From positions 53,007 to 117,006 of the forward strand of contig CALCJD010000025.1 of the NCBI GenBank assembly GCA_937960895.1: a DNA stretch of 64,000 nucleotides, written 5' to 3'. Below the pieces are notes generated by a model. The model was not told where the DNA came from, searched no databases, and saw only the letters and a program-made list of their open reading frames with translations. The DNA is from an uncultured Spartobacteria bacterium. GTDB taxonomy: Bacteria; Verrucomicrobiota; Verrucomicrobiia; Chthoniobacterales; Terrimicrobiaceae. The position numbers were made by a program, and so were the translations under genes. This document shows, piece by piece, positions 45,924-55,275 of this stretch; within the stretch, counting starts at the first letter, position 1; each line of letters starts with the position of its first letter.

Positions 45924-46683
45924 ATGAAGCTGCCACATTTTCTCACCGCCCTGGCGATCAATGCGGTTCCGGCGTTCGGCTGGTTTTTGGGCGATTGGAA
46001 TTCCGGGACGACCCTGGCCGTGTATTGGTTCGAGACGGTCCTGGGGACGCTGTTCATCACCCTGCGCATTCTCCTCCATCGAAGGGCGGTTTCGGTGCGG
46101 GGTCATTTCCGTTACGAGCCGCCGAAGGACTCGCGGCCGGGCGGGCCGCCCATTCCGTTTTTGCGGCATTTTCTGCCGGTGTCGCTCATGTTTTCCGGCG
46201 CGCACGCGTTTTTTCTGGTCGTGCTGGGGCTCATCCTGACCCACAACGGCCGGGGCAATCAGGTGCGGTTGATCTGGCCCTGGGCGTGGGGCTCATCCTG
46301 GCGTTCCAGGTGGTGGATTTTCTCATCGACCTCGGTTACGGCTGAAGAGCCGGCCGTTCCGCTGGATCGAGGTCCTGGCCCAACGCAACCTGGCCCGCGT
46401 GCTCATCATTCAGATGACCATCATCTTCGGCGTGGCGGTGGGGGCGTGGACGGACAGCACGCGCGGATTTTTTGTGGTGTTCATCATCCTGAAAACGCTG
46501 AACGATCTCAACAGCGTCGTGCCGCAGTACGACCCCGAGGAGGCTCCCCGATGGCTTTGCCGGATCATGGACAAGGTGCCCAACGCCGCCGGCAAAAAGC
46601 AGACCTTTGCGGAATTTTGGAGGGAGGGCAAAGCCGGGGAGCGGGCGCGCCTGGCGAAAAACGAACAGCCCTACACGCCGTGA
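45924..46683 (+). pseudogene. DUF6498-like membrane protein broken by two frameshifts
   Basis: Reading starts normally (MKLPHFLTALAINAVPAFGW, then helices to VVLGLILTHNG at about 46250). It continues one frame over as VDLALGVGLILAFQVVDFLI up to GYG-stop at about 46344, and then in the third frame as LKSRPFRWIEVLAQRNLARV to KNEQPYTP (46683). Each change fits one lost base (around 46265 and 46340). Joined, the parts give a plausible protein of about 250 residues with helices. Either two recent deletions or two sequencing errors explain it. The intact protein resembles the DUF6498 membrane family. Confidence 0.78.
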
Positions 46684-46865
46684 GGAGGGCTCTGCGGGGC
46701 TGTCCGTCTCCCCGGGCACGGCGGAGATTCCGGGGGATATGAACTTCGTGAGGACACGCAGTCGCCGGACGGATGCCGCGCTGTGCTTTTCCCGAAGGCG
46801 GGGAGGGATGGGGAAATTGCCGTCAGGCTCCGCCGGGGATTCGTCCCGGGGACGCCGGTTTCCCC

Positions 46866-49800
46866 TCAGGTCAGATCCTGGGCTGACCCCGCGGTTTTTG
46901 CGGCGAAGGCTTTTTTGAGCACCTCGGCGAGCTGGTGCAGTTTGAAGGGTTTGGAGAGGAAGTCGTTCATCCCGGCCTTGAGGCAGGCCATTCGTTCCGT
47001 GGGCAGAACATTGGCGGTGAGGGCCGAGATGTAGCAGGGACGGGGTGCTCCCGACGAAAGTTCGATGCGGCGGATGCGCGCGGCGGCGTCACAGCCGTCC
47101 ACTTCGGGCATGTGCATGTCGAGGAGGATGCAGTCGGGCCGGCTTTGCGCGAAGGCCTTGAGCACCCCGTGGCCGTCGTTCACCGTCCGCGGCTCGTAGC
47201 CCAGGCGTTTGAGGATGGCGGTGATGAGGCCGAGGTTCACGCGGTCGTCGTCCGCCACCAGAATGTCCAGCGGATAGCGCGAGGCGAAGGAGGCGTCGAG
47301 GGACCCCGGGCGTTCCCGGTCGTCGACGAGGGGGGCGGGGGAGAGCTGGAGCGGGATGGAAAACGTGAACGTCGATCCCTGTCCGGTCTGGCTCTGAACC
47401 TGGAGGGAGCCGCCCATCAATTCGACGAGGCGCTGGGAGATGGCCAGACCGAGGCCCGTGCCGCCGTAACGCCGGGCGATGCTGGAATCGGCCTGGGTGA
47501 AGGGGCGGAAAATCTCCCGCAGCTTTTCCGAGGGAATGCCCTCGCCCGTGTCGCTGACCGAAAAGTGGAGCCTTTGCACGGGGTCCGTTTCGGAGGCGGC
47601 GTCCGCGCGAAAGGAGATCAGGACGCGGCCGGTTTCGGTGAATTTCAGCGCATTGCCCACGAGGTTGATCAGGACCTGACGGATGCGCCCGGCGTCACCG
47701 ATGAACCACTGGGAGGCGGGGCTTTCGATGTGCACTTCGATGCCGACCGCCTTTTGCCGGGCCTTCGGGGCGAGCACGGCCTTCACGCCCCTGATGAGTT
47801 CCCCGACATGGAACGGCGCGTAATAGAGCGACATTCTCCCCGATTCGATGCGGCTGAAGTCGAGGATGTCGTCGATGATCCTCAGGAGGGCCTCGCCGCA
47901 GGTGATGATGGTGTCGAGGCATTCCTTCTGGTCCTTTTCCATCGGCGTGGAGGCCAGGAGTTCCGCGTATCCCAGAACCCCGTTCATCGGGGTGCGGATT
48001 TCGTGACTCATCATGGCCAGGAACTCGCTCTTCGCCCGCTCGGCGGCCTGCGCTTTCTGCAGAAGGTCCTCCTGCTGGAACAGGGCGCGCTTGATTTCGC
48101 TGATATCCTCGATTTGCGAAATGAAATAAAGCGGCTTGCCGTGCTCGTCGCGAAGCAGGGAGACGCCCAGCTGGGCCCAGACGATGTGGCCCATCTTGTG
48201 GATGTAGCGTTTCTCGATCTTGTAGAATTCCGTTTCCCCCGAGAGCAGGCGCGCCACATTTTCCAGGTCGTTCTTGAGGTCGTCGGGATGGGTGAGATCC
48301 TGGAAGGTCCGGTCGGCCAATTCCTCGGCCGAATAACCGAGGAGGCTGCAGACGGCGTCGTTGACCTTGAGCCACCGGCCGTCCGGGGCCACGAGGGCCA
48401 TGCCCGTGGTGGCGTGCTCGAAGGCGCTGGCAAAACGCTGCTCGCTCAGCCGAAGGGCTTCCTCACGCTCCTTCCGTTCGGTGACGTCCAGGTTCACGCC
48501 GATGATGCGGACCACGTCGCCGTTGTCATCCAGAAGCGGGGCGGCGGCCATTTGAATGTGGCGGATAGTTCCGTCGGGGCGGCGGATGCGGTATTCGGTC
48601 CGGATCTTCTGCCGGGTTTGCACCATCCCGTGCACGGCGGCTCCGGTCCTGTCGCGATCCTCCTCCAGCAGCGTGGCCAGCCATTTTTCGCGCGTCACCG
48701 GTTCCTGGGGATCCAGTCCGAAGATGCCGCGCGCAATGCCGTCCCAAAAGATCTCGTCGGTGCAGACGTTCCAGTCCCACACCCCCGCCTGCATGGCCTG
48801 GGTGGCAAGGTCCAGGCGGGTGACCAGCGTGCGCAGTTTTTCCTCGGCCTCCTTGCGCACGGTGATTTCGGCGTAGCTCAGCAACAGGCCGTCGCCCAAT
48901 TTGGCCCCGGCGATGCGATACCAGCGGACCCGTCCGCCGTGGTGCGACTTGTGTTCAAAATCCAGCGGCTCATCCTTTTCGATGATGCGGACGAATTTCT
49001 CAAAGAGGTCCCCGGTGAGTTCCATCGGCGGAATCTCCCGGATGCTCCGGCCGATGACTTCGGAGGCCGGATGTTCCATGAGGCTTTCCGCTGCGGGGTT
49101 GAGCAGGCAATACCGCAGATCGATCAACTCCCCCGAGGCATTCCGCACGGACTCGAAGACGATCACGCCGTCAATCGAGGTGTGAAGCATGGCCTCCAGC
49201 CGCCGGGTGCTGCGTTCCAGATCGCTTTGGGTTTTGCGCCGTTCGGTGAGATCGGTGAGCACGCCGAGGAAACCGGAAACCTCGCCGGGTTCGGTCTCGA
49301 GCGGGGTCACCCAAACCTGGCCCGGGAAGGTGGAACCATCCCGACGTTTGATGGTCCATTCCCGCTCCTCGGTTTGTCCCTCGCGGGGGCGCACAATGAG
49401 AACCTCGAAATCGGGCGCGACGGACCGGTTCAGATCCCGCGAAATTTCCCGGGCGCGCGCGGCGATCTCGTCCTCGTCGTGCCAGGCCAGCGGCGTCAGC
49501 TTTCCGATCACTTCCTCCGCCTTGTATCCGAGCATGCGCTCGGCCGCGGAGTTGAAGACCGTGATTATTCCCCGGGTGTCCGTGGAGACGATCGCGTATT
49601 CCGTGGAGTTGAGAATGGCCTTTTGCAGACTCGCCACCTTGCGAAGATCCTCCTCCGTGGCGCGGCGGCGGCCGATTTCCCGCTGCGCGACACCGACCGT
49701 CAGGACGATGAGCAGGCCCGTGACCACGCACGCGATGAGTTCCAGGCGGGCGGTGTCCTGGAACCGGTTTTCCGCCAGCGCCGTGTGTTCCTCCAGAAGG

Positions 49801-50915
49801 GCGTTTTCGGCCTGCGTGAGTTTTTTCAGGTCGGCGGCCAGGCGGTTTGACAGCGCGAACCCCTCGTTTTCGCTCTCCAGGATGTAGGGCAGTGCGGACC
49901 CGGTCTCCGCCTGGATGGCGGCCAGTTTTTCGGTGTAGGCCTCCAACCGGGTGAAGTCGGCCTGAATGGAGGCCAGAAGGGCTGTCTGGGAGGGATTGTC
50001 CGAAAGGAGGGACGCCAAATGCGCGAGCGCCTGGCGGGCGGTCATCCGTCCGGAAACCGTCGTCGTCCAGGCTTCGGGCTGGCCGGTCAGAAGGTAAACG
50101 CGCATGCCGCGCTGCATGTCGGCGAGCCCGCCCAGCAGGCTGCGCATCTGGGTCAGCGCTTCGTGGTTTTGTTTGCGCGCATCCGACGCGGTCTTCAGCT
50201 CGACCAGACACGTCGTCAGCACGAGCGAGACCATGAGGGTGAGCGCGAGGGCCACGGCGACCGGCAGCCAGTTGATGAACTCGACGGAATGGCGGCTCAG
50301 GTTGTGGCGGGTCCATGCCACCAGACCGACGCCCAGAAAGAGAAAGCCGAGTGCGGCGGGAATCGGCAGCCGGGTGTGGGACCCCCAGCCGTAGGCCGGT
50401 TCGATGCCGGCCACGTGTCCATAGAAGGCCACCAACCCTCCGGCGCCCACGGTGCAGCCCAGGATGCCCGTCACCACCGTCCGCCAGCGTTCCTTGCGGG
50501 ACCAGCCCGCCAGCAGGAGGGACACGCCCGTCAGTATCAACCCGCCCGCGGCCAGCGGGGACATCCGGTCGGGATTCGTGTCCTCCCCGGACGCCAGGCG
50601 GTGGGAGGTCTGGTCGACCCCGGAATACCAGCCGGTGAGATAGGCCAGAAGCACAAGCAGCGCCCAGCCCAGGGTCACCGTGCCGCAGCCGGCGGCAATC
50701 CGTTCCCGGGAGGTGCCCAACTGCAGCAGGGCCGCGCCGCACAGGACAAAAAGAAGCGCCGTGGGGATTTTGATCAGGTGATGCGGAGACAGCCACCCGG
50801 GCAGGAGTCCGGCGGTGTGACAAAGCCAGCCGGTCAGCGAGAGGACGCCCAGACCGATCACCAGTATGCCCGCCACGGTCTGCGAGATGCGTCCGAGCGT
50901 AGGGAAACTGTTCAT
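46866..50915 (-). CDS. Hybrid sensor histidine kinase with CHASE3-like sensor, several PAS domains and receiver
   Basis: A 1349-residue membrane sensor. The N-terminal 230 residues have about seven helices (MASE-like). A CHASE3-like extracytoplasmic region (about 260-410, with MRVYLLTGQPEAWTT) and a further helix follow. Four PAS/PAC domains lie between about 440 and 945, some with PAC motifs (RRDGSTFPG, RRPDGTIRHI). HisKA has SHEIRTPMNGVLG with H971. The ATPase domain shows NALKF and GTGLGLAIS. The receiver ends the protein with D1266 in ILLDMHMPEVDG. The ATG at 50915 starts MNSFPTLGRI; an upstream extension is weakly possible. No response-regulator gene adjoins it. Confidence 0.93.
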   Translation of the reverse strand: MNSFPTLGRISQTVAGILVIGLGVLSLTGWLCHTAGLLPGWLSPHHLIKIPTALLFVLCGAALLQLGTSRERIAAGCGTVTLGWALLVLLAYLTGWYSGVDQTSHRLASGEDTNPDRMSPLAAGGLILTGVSLLLAGWSRKERWRTVVTGILGCTVGAGGLVAFYGHVAGIEPAYGWGSHTRLPIPAALGFLFLGVGLVAWTRHNLSRHSVEFINWLPVAVALALTLMVSLVLTTCLVELKTASDARKQNHEALTQMRSLLGGLADMQRGMRVYLLTGQPEAWTTTVSGRMTARQALAHLASLLSDNPSQTALLASIQADFTRLEAYTEKLAAIQAETGSALPYILESENEGFALSNRLAADLKKLTQAENALLEEHTALAENRFQDTARLELIACVVTGLLIVLTVGVAQREIGRRRATEEDLRKVASLQKAILNSTEYAIVSTDTRGIITVFNSAAERMLGYKAEEVIGKLTPLAWHDEDEIAARAREISRDLNRSVAPDFEVLIVRPREGQTEEREWTIKRRDGSTFPGQVWVTPLETEPGEVSGFLGVLTDLTERRKTQSDLERSTRRLEAMLHTSIDGVIVFESVRNASGELIDLRYCLLNPAAESLMEHPASEVIGRSIREIPPMELTGDLFEKFVRIIEKDEPLDFEHKSHHGGRVRWYRIAGAKLGDGLLLSYAEITVRKEAEEKLRTLVTRLDLATQAMQAGVWDWNVCTDEIFWDGIARGIFGLDPQEPVTREKWLATLLEEDRDRTGAAVHGMVQTRQKIRTEYRIRRPDGTIRHIQMAAAPLLDDNGDVVRIIGVNLDVTERKEREEALRLSEQRFASAFEHATTGMALVAPDGRWLKVNDAVCSLLGYSAEELADRTFQDLTHPDDLKNDLENVARLLSGETEFYKIEKRYIHKMGHIVWAQLGVSLLRDEHGKPLYFISQIEDISEIKRALFQQEDLLQKAQAAERAKSEFLAMMSHEIRTPMNGVLGYAELLASTPMEKDQKECLDTIITCGEALLRIIDDILDFSRIESGRMSLYYAPFHVGELIRGVKAVLAPKARQKAVGIEVHIESPASQWFIGDAGRIRQVLINLVGNALKFTETGRVLISFRADAASETDPVQRLHFSVSDTGEGIPSEKLREIFRPFTQADSSIARRYGGTGLGLAISQRLVELMGGSLQVQSQTGQGSTFTFSIPLQLSPAPLVDDRERPGSLDASFASRYPLDILVADDDRVNLGLITAILKRLGYEPRTVNDGHGVLKAFAQSRPDCILLDMHMPEVDGCDAAARIRRIELSSGAPRPCYISALTANVLPTERMACLKAGMNDFLSKPFKLHQLAEVLKKAFAAKTAGSAQDLT

Positions 50916-51098
50916 GGCCAAGAAAGTATGGTCGGACGGAGGGCTCATTGCCGTCAATCCACCGGACGACGCGCACAGCGTTTCAGGTTTTTTTTTGCGG
51001 GGCAAGTCTGCCGAAATACACCCGGTTTTCAGCTGCGATTTGCAATTTTTCGGGCAGGGTGTATCTTCCTTCCGTCCCCCAAGACTAACCCCCTCATG

Positions 51099-51116
51099 TT
51101 GGCACGGCCAATGCTT
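51099..51116 (+). promoter_or_regulatory. Candidate sigma-54 (-24/-12) promoter
   Basis: TTGGCACGGCCAATGCTT has GG and GC separated by exactly 10 bases, with a full TTGGCAC -24 element. The -12 element ATGC differs from TTGC at one base. Initiation would fall near 51125, just before the two-gene unit at 51152. No bound-enhancer site or sigma-54 activator gene was identified in the window. Confidence 0.55.
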
Positions 51117-51151
51117 GCTAAGAATTCCCGATGATCCATGCGAATTGTCGG

Positions 51152-51817
51152 ATGCGGCTGACGGCGGAGGATTTTTCCTACATCGTCGGGGTCCTGTCGA
51201 AAAGCGAGCGCGACCAGGTTTCGCTGGTCAAGCTGCTCACCGACGAGGACACGCGCGATGCGATCCTCGATCACGAGAATCTGGCGAAGGCGATTCTGGA
51301 AAGCCCGGAGCGCCTGCCGATTTCCCCGCAGCTGTATTTCTATGTGTTGTGTCGCAGGGTGCTGCGCGAGACGCCGGTCAAGAGTCGCGAAACCTCGGAT
51401 TTTGTGGCGTCGATGCTGCACGGCTTCATGCGCACGGCGCGGATGGAGTCGCCGGATGAGGACGGGGAGCGCACCTCCCGGTATTTCTCCGACATGATGC
51501 AGGCCCTGCGCAATGCGACGACACACGAGGCGTTTCTGCTCCGTTCGCACATGGCCAACTATGCGCTTTTTGTCAGCGGCATCTTTGCCGAAAACCTGGA
51601 AAAGCGGACCCGGCGCAACGGCGCGCCGGACATTTCCTTTTATGAGGCCATGGGACAAATGAATTACCGGGCGGCCTCCGAATACCGCGAGGCCAAGCGA
51701 TTCAATTTGCAGAACATTTATGAGGAGCTCGCGAGCGGCTTCCGCGAGGCGCGCCTGGCGCTCAACAACCTCGCCACCCGCCTGCTCCATCTCGACTCGC
51801 CGTCCATCGCTTCGTGA
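51152..51817 (+). CDS. Unrecognised helical protein, first gene of a two-gene operon
   Basis: A 221-residue, all-helical soluble protein beginning MRLTAEDFSYIVGVLSKSER. Conserved-looking stretches include SPQLYFYVLCRRVLRET (about residues 65-81) and a C-terminal AASEYREAKRFNLQNIYEEL. No signal peptide, membrane segment or catalytic motif. Not recognised. It is coupled to the next gene by a GTGA overlap. The ATG at 51152 is preferred because the candidate promoter would place the transcript start close to 51131, the other in-frame ATG. Confidence 0.7.
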   Translation: MRLTAEDFSYIVGVLSKSERDQVSLVKLLTDEDTRDAILDHENLAKAILESPERLPISPQLYFYVLCRRVLRETPVKSRETSDFVASMLHGFMRTARMESPDEDGERTSRYFSDMMQALRNATTHEAFLLRSHMANYALFVSGIFAENLEKRTRRNGAPDISFYEAMGQMNYRAASEYREAKRFNLQNIYEELASGFREARLALNNLATRLLHLDSPSIAS

Positions 51818-52512
51818 GCACGCTTTTCAGCGAGATCCAGCGACTCTTCGAACGAACCTACGCCAGTGTCGGGATCAATCTGGAGGAGTGCCTGATCGAC
51901 CGGCAGCGGTGCCGTCAGCTTTCCGCCCTGGCCGGCGCGCAGGCGGCGGAGCTGAGCATGCTGGCGCGGACCTTTCTGCGCGCAGCGGACGGCCGGCTGC
52001 GGGTCGGCATCTATTATTCCAGCTGGTTGATCGAGCAGCTGGAACGTCATGATCCGCGCGCCGGTCTGAGTGACGCCAACATCAATGCGCTCATCGCCTT
52101 TGTCGAGGAAATCAACCACGCCCTGCACGCAGCCCTCCGCTTCCAGCGCGGCGAGATGCCGGACCAGGGCGAAGCCTATGCGCGCAATCTTGAACTGCAG
52201 GCGCAGGTGGACACCTATCTCGTGCTGCTGCTTTTTGTGGCCTTCTTTCGCAAACCCGGCAAGGTGACCCGGGCCGACCGGCGCTGGCTGCGGTATCACA
52301 TGTTCGATTCGCGACAGGCCTGTTCCTTTCGCGACAAAAACATCCGCGCCCGGTATTCCGAGGTGACCCTGCTGGCGAAAAATTACACAAGGTATCTGGA
52401 AACCCTCGCCGCCTCGCACCGGATCGAGGAGATTCGCGTCTTTCACGCCCTCGACTACGATGAGAAACGCCGGCGCATTCTGGCACTGCCGGAAAGGAGT
52501 TCCGATGGCTAA
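51814..52512 (+). CDS. Unrecognised helical protein, second gene of the two-gene operon
   Basis: A 232-residue protein, mainly helical, starting at a GTG inside the preceding stop. It contains SSWLIEQLERHDPRAGLSD (about residues 70-88), a hydrophobic stretch TYLVLLLFVAFFRKPG (about 134-149) that may be buried or membrane-associated, and HALDYDEKRRRILALPE near the end. No catalytic motif seen and no family recognised. Coupling to the preceding gene suggests the two act as a pair. Confidence 0.7.
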   Translation: MSTLFSEIQRLFERTYASVGINLEECLIDRQRCRQLSALAGAQAAELSMLARTFLRAADGRLRVGIYYSSWLIEQLERHDPRAGLSDANINALIAFVEEINHALHAALRFQRGEMPDQGEAYARNLELQAQVDTYLVLLLFVAFFRKPGKVTRADRRWLRYHMFDSRQACSFRDKNIRARYSEVTLLAKNYTRYLETLAASHRIEEIRVFHALDYDEKRRRILALPERSSDG

Positions 52513-52570
52513 GAGTTCCGTTCACGATGCGGGAAGGCTTTTCTTCCTCCCCGCGTTCGACACTTCAGGG

Positions 52571-52894
52571 TCATTTTCCCCAAAAAATTCTCGAGGCGAA
52601 TACGGCCACAAAACTTAGGCCCAGACAAATTGCCGGCCAGCGCCACGTTCGTCCAAGCGCCACATTGAACAACCAGAAACTGGCCAGGAATCCAAACAGG
52701 GCAATGAGGGACAGACGCATTGCGAGGTTTCCGGTGTAGTCCGTCCTGAGCGTGAAGTACACGGCCCCGGCAACACCCAGCCCCGCGCCGAGCAACCCGA
52801 AAAAAAACCGGAAGATCAACTGCGTCCGACGCAAACGATCCCGTTTGCCGACAAGGGCTTCACCGAAAAGATGGGCCAGAAGATCTTCAATCAT
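52571..52894 (-). CDS. Small membrane protein, unknown function
   Basis: A 107-residue protein with three hydrophobic segments (about residues 28-48, 58-77 and 86-101) after a short basic, amphipathic start (MIEDLLAHLFGEALVGKRDR). It has no recognised domain. It is convergent with the two-gene operon and downstream, in the same direction, of the ArsR gene after about 100 bases. Confidence 0.6.
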   Translation of the reverse strand: MIEDLLAHLFGEALVGKRDRLRRTQLIFRFFFGLLGAGLGVAGAVYFTLRTDYTGNLAMRLSLIALFGFLASFWLFNVALGRTWRWPAICLGLSFVAVFASRIFWGK

Positions 52895-52996
52895 TCCGGG
52901 GACATTGGCCGGATCCTCATTCTGTTCTCACTTTGACGGGAAGGCAATCCTTTCGGTTCCTGTTGCCGGCTCGGGAGATCCGGATGCTCCGGCCCT

Positions 52997-53332
52997 TCAG
53001 CGATCCAGTTCCCGGACCCGGCGACGGGCATCCTCGGCGATGCGGGCACACATAAGGTCGCAGAGTTCGAAAAGCCGGGAATCGGCCAGGCGGTAACGGG
53101 CGAAATGCCCCTCGCGGGCGCGGGACACAAATCGGGCGTTCAGCAGCACCCCCAAGTGCTTCGAGACGTTGCCCTGCTTCATTCCGGTGACCTCCACCAG
53201 TTCCGATACGGTGCGCGGCCCCTCCATCAGGGTCCGCAGGAGATTGAGTCGGGAGGGCTCCGCAAGGATGCCGAAAAGCCGGGCGGCCTCCTCGACGACG
53301 GCGTCGGACAGGAAGGGTTTCTTTTTCTTCAA
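52997..53332 (-). CDS. ArsR-family transcriptional regulator
   Basis: A 111-residue winged-helix repressor: LFGILAEPSRLNLLRTLMEG, then the recognition helix MKQGNVSKHLGVLLNA (about residues 51-66). It lacks the arsenic-type CVC in the recognition-helix region. Two cysteines (CDLMC) near residue 92 may sense a thiol or metal. It starts at TTG (no better codon nearby) and diverges from the rhodanese gene with only 35 bases between, so it probably controls both directions from one site. Confidence 0.88.
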   Translation of the reverse strand: MKKKKPFLSDAVVEEAARLFGILAEPSRLNLLRTLMEGPRTVSELVEVTGMKQGNVSKHLGVLLNARFVSRAREGHFARYRLADSRLFELCDLMCARIAEDARRRVRELDR

Positions 53333-53356
53333 ATTACTGTATGGTAATACGGTAAT
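53333..53356. promoter_or_regulatory. Probable ArsR operator between divergent genes
   Basis: ATTAC-TGTATG-GTAAT is an inverted repeat (53333-53348), and GGTAAT recurs 8 bases on (53351-53356). The site lies in the 35-base AT-rich gap between arsR and the rhodanese gene, where it would cover both promoters. Confidence 0.7.
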
Positions 53357-53367
53357 ATCAATTCATC

Positions 53368-53919
53368 ATGGAAAAAACGACCGCAAGTCCGGAAACGCCG
53401 ATTTCGAAGGTGGCCCCGTCGGAGGTTTCGCGCGAAAACACCCTCCTGCTCGACGTGCGCACTCCGGCGGAGTTTGAGGAATGTCACATCGAAGGTTCCG
53501 TGCTGCATCCGCTCAGCGACCTGAACCCGGAGGAGGTGAAGAAGCTGGCGGCCGGCCGGAAGTCCTGCCTGGTGATCTGCCGGTCCGGTCAGCGGGCCCG
53601 CCAGGCGGCGGAGAAACTTCGCGCGGGCGGGCTGCCGAACCTGCAGGTTCTGGAGGGTGGGGTGCTGGCGTGGGAGGCGGCGGGATTGCCCCTGCAGCGC
53701 GGCGCCAAGACCCTATCGCTCGAAAGGCAGGTGCGCATTGCCGCGGGTTCGCTGGTGTTTGTGGGGGCGGTGCTCGGATATTTTGTCCATCCGGCCTGGA
53801 TCGCCCTGTCCGCCTTTGTCGGGGCGGGTCTGGTGTTTGCGGGAATCACGGACACCTGCGGCCTGGCGCTGGTGCTGGCCCGGATGCCCTGGAACACCCG
53901 GCGGCCGTCCCGCCCGTAG
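53368..53919 (+). CDS. Rhodanese-domain protein with DUF2892 membrane tail
   Basis: A 183-residue fusion. The rhodanese domain (about residues 15-115) has LLDVRTPAEFEECHIEGS and the active-site loop VICRSGQR with catalytic C71. The C-terminal part (about 120-175) is a DUF2892-type two-helix membrane region (RIAAGSLVFVGAVLGYF). It probably accepts or moves sulfane sulfur at the membrane. The adjacent divergent ArsR gene and the TSUP transporter gene downstream support a role in sulfur stress. Confidence 0.9.
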   Translation: MEKTTASPETPISKVAPSEVSRENTLLLDVRTPAEFEECHIEGSVLHPLSDLNPEEVKKLAAGRKSCLVICRSGQRARQAAEKLRAGGLPNLQVLEGGVLAWEAAGLPLQRGAKTLSLERQVRIAAGSLVFVGAVLGYFVHPAWIALSAFVGAGLVFAGITDTCGLALVLARMPWNTRRPSRP

Positions 53920-54030
53920 GAGCCTCCTTCTTTGTCCGGCGGACGGCCCTGGAAAAAACCGCCGGCATCGGGCCCCTTTTCCCGACATGCGGTCTTCCGG
54001 AGGCCGTCGGGATCTGTTAGGGATGGGGGC

Positions 54031-54327
54031 ATGACCCTTGACGAATTTCGGTCCGCCGAGCTCTCGAGTCTGTCCGCGCCGCTGCGGGCCCTTCGGGAGG
54101 AGGCGGCAGGGCGATGGGATGCGGCGCATCGGACGGTGCAGGATGATCACTCCCCGGAGGCCGCCTGGGTGCATGCCTATCTGCACCGCCGGGAAGGGGA
54201 TCTCGCCAATGCCGGCTACTGGTATGCGCGGGCCGGGCGTCCGCGGTTTCAGGGCAGCCTGGAAGCCGAGTGGGAGCACATTGTGCGCACTCTTCTGGAG
54301 GAAGCCGGTTCCCGAAGTTCCGGTTAG
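54031..54327 (+). CDS. Conserved small hypothetical protein, 98 aa
   Basis: A 98-residue soluble protein (MTLDEFRSAELSSLSAPLRA). The conserved core AAWVHAYLHRREGDLANAGY and WYARAGRPRF (about residues 44-75) resembles a family seen across proteobacteria and verrucomicrobia; its function is unknown. The ATG at 54031 fits the domain start. It stands alone between the rhodanese and TSUP genes. Confidence 0.75.
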   Translation: MTLDEFRSAELSSLSAPLRALREEAAGRWDAAHRTVQDDHSPEAAWVHAYLHRREGDLANAGYWYARAGRPRFQGSLEAEWEHIVRTLLEEAGSRSSG

Positions 54328-54392
54328 CGGGCGGGCCTCGTGGAAAAACCCTCGCCTCCCGGAAGGTGATCCCCTTTCATGGACCTTGAGTG

Positions 54393-55235
54393 ATGGATGA
54401 ACTGACCTTCGACCTTCTGGTGGTGGCCGCCTCGATTCTGGCGGGGACCATCGGTTCGTTGATCGGTCTGGGCGGTGGGGTGATCATCACCCCGGTCCTG
54501 GTGCTGGGTTTTGGAGTGGACATCCGGTACGCGATGGGTGCGGCCCTGACCTCGGTGATCGCGACCTCCTCGGGCGCGGCGGCGGCGTATTTGCGGGACG
54601 GCATTTCCAACATGCGCCTCGGCCTGTTTCTCTGCGTGGCCACGACACTCGGGGCGGTGGGCGGCGCCATGCTTGCGGTGGTTCTCAACCAGGCGGTGCT
54701 TTCCGTCATTTTCGGCGCCGCGCTTCTCATCACCGTCGCGCTTTCGGTGCGGAAGAATCCGAAAACCGACCCGGCGGGCGATCCCTCCGATCCCCTGGCG
54801 GAGCGTCTGCGCCTGCCCGGCACGATGCCCGACGGGGACGGACGCAAACCCTATGCGGTCCATCGCGTGGTGCCGGGCTTTCTCATGATGGGCGTGGCCG
54901 GGATTCTTTCCGGGCTGCTCGGCATCGGATCCGGGGCATTCAAGGTCGTGGCCATGGACCAGATCATGCGCATTCCCTTCAAGGTCACCACTGCCACGAG
55001 CAATTTCATGATCGGGGTCACCGCGGCCGCCAGCGTGGGCATTTACCTCAAGCGCGGCTACCTGGACCCGGCCCTGGTCGCGCCGGTTGCGCTGGGGGTT
55101 CTGGCGGGCGCCTTTCTCGGCGCCCGGCTGCTTCCCGTCGCGCCCGTGAAAACCCTGCGGATGATTTTTCTGACGCTCGTCACTCTGATCGCCGTGCAAA
55201 TGGTCCTGCGCGGGTTCGGCATCAATTGGGGATGA
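54393..55235 (+). CDS. TSUP-family anion exporter (TauE/SafE)
   Basis: A 280-residue membrane protein with about 8 helices. The two internal GGG/GIGSG repeat motifs of TSUP carriers are visible: GSLIGLGGGVIITPVL (about residues 21-36) and GLLGIGSGAFKV (about 173). TSUP members move sulfite, sulfoacetate, thiosulfate or similar small anions. It is followed by a DUF1634 gene (41 bases), its common partner. The ATG at 54393 is chosen over the in-frame GTG just before. Confidence 0.92.
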   Translation: MDELTFDLLVVAASILAGTIGSLIGLGGGVIITPVLVLGFGVDIRYAMGAALTSVIATSSGAAAAYLRDGISNMRLGLFLCVATTLGAVGGAMLAVVLNQAVLSVIFGAALLITVALSVRKNPKTDPAGDPSDPLAERLRLPGTMPDGDGRKPYAVHRVVPGFLMMGVAGILSGLLGIGSGAFKVVAMDQIMRIPFKVTTATSNFMIGVTAAASVGIYLKRGYLDPALVAPVALGVLAGAFLGARLLPVAPVKTLRMIFLTLVTLIAVQMVLRGFGINWG

Positions 55236-55275
55236 AAACCGCGGACCCTTCACCTGTTTCCCGACCTTCTCCCGC

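Noticed and set aside
46935..49850. Long open frame antisense to the histidine kinase
   Set aside because: It covers PAS, HisKA and receiver domains in reverse and shows no domain of its own. High GC at third positions leaves few antisense stops.
53932..54030. 5' extension of the 98-aa hypothetical gene
   Set aside because: An in-frame upstream start exists but the extra residues are Arg/Pro-rich shadow sequence. The ATG at 54031 fits the conserved domain.
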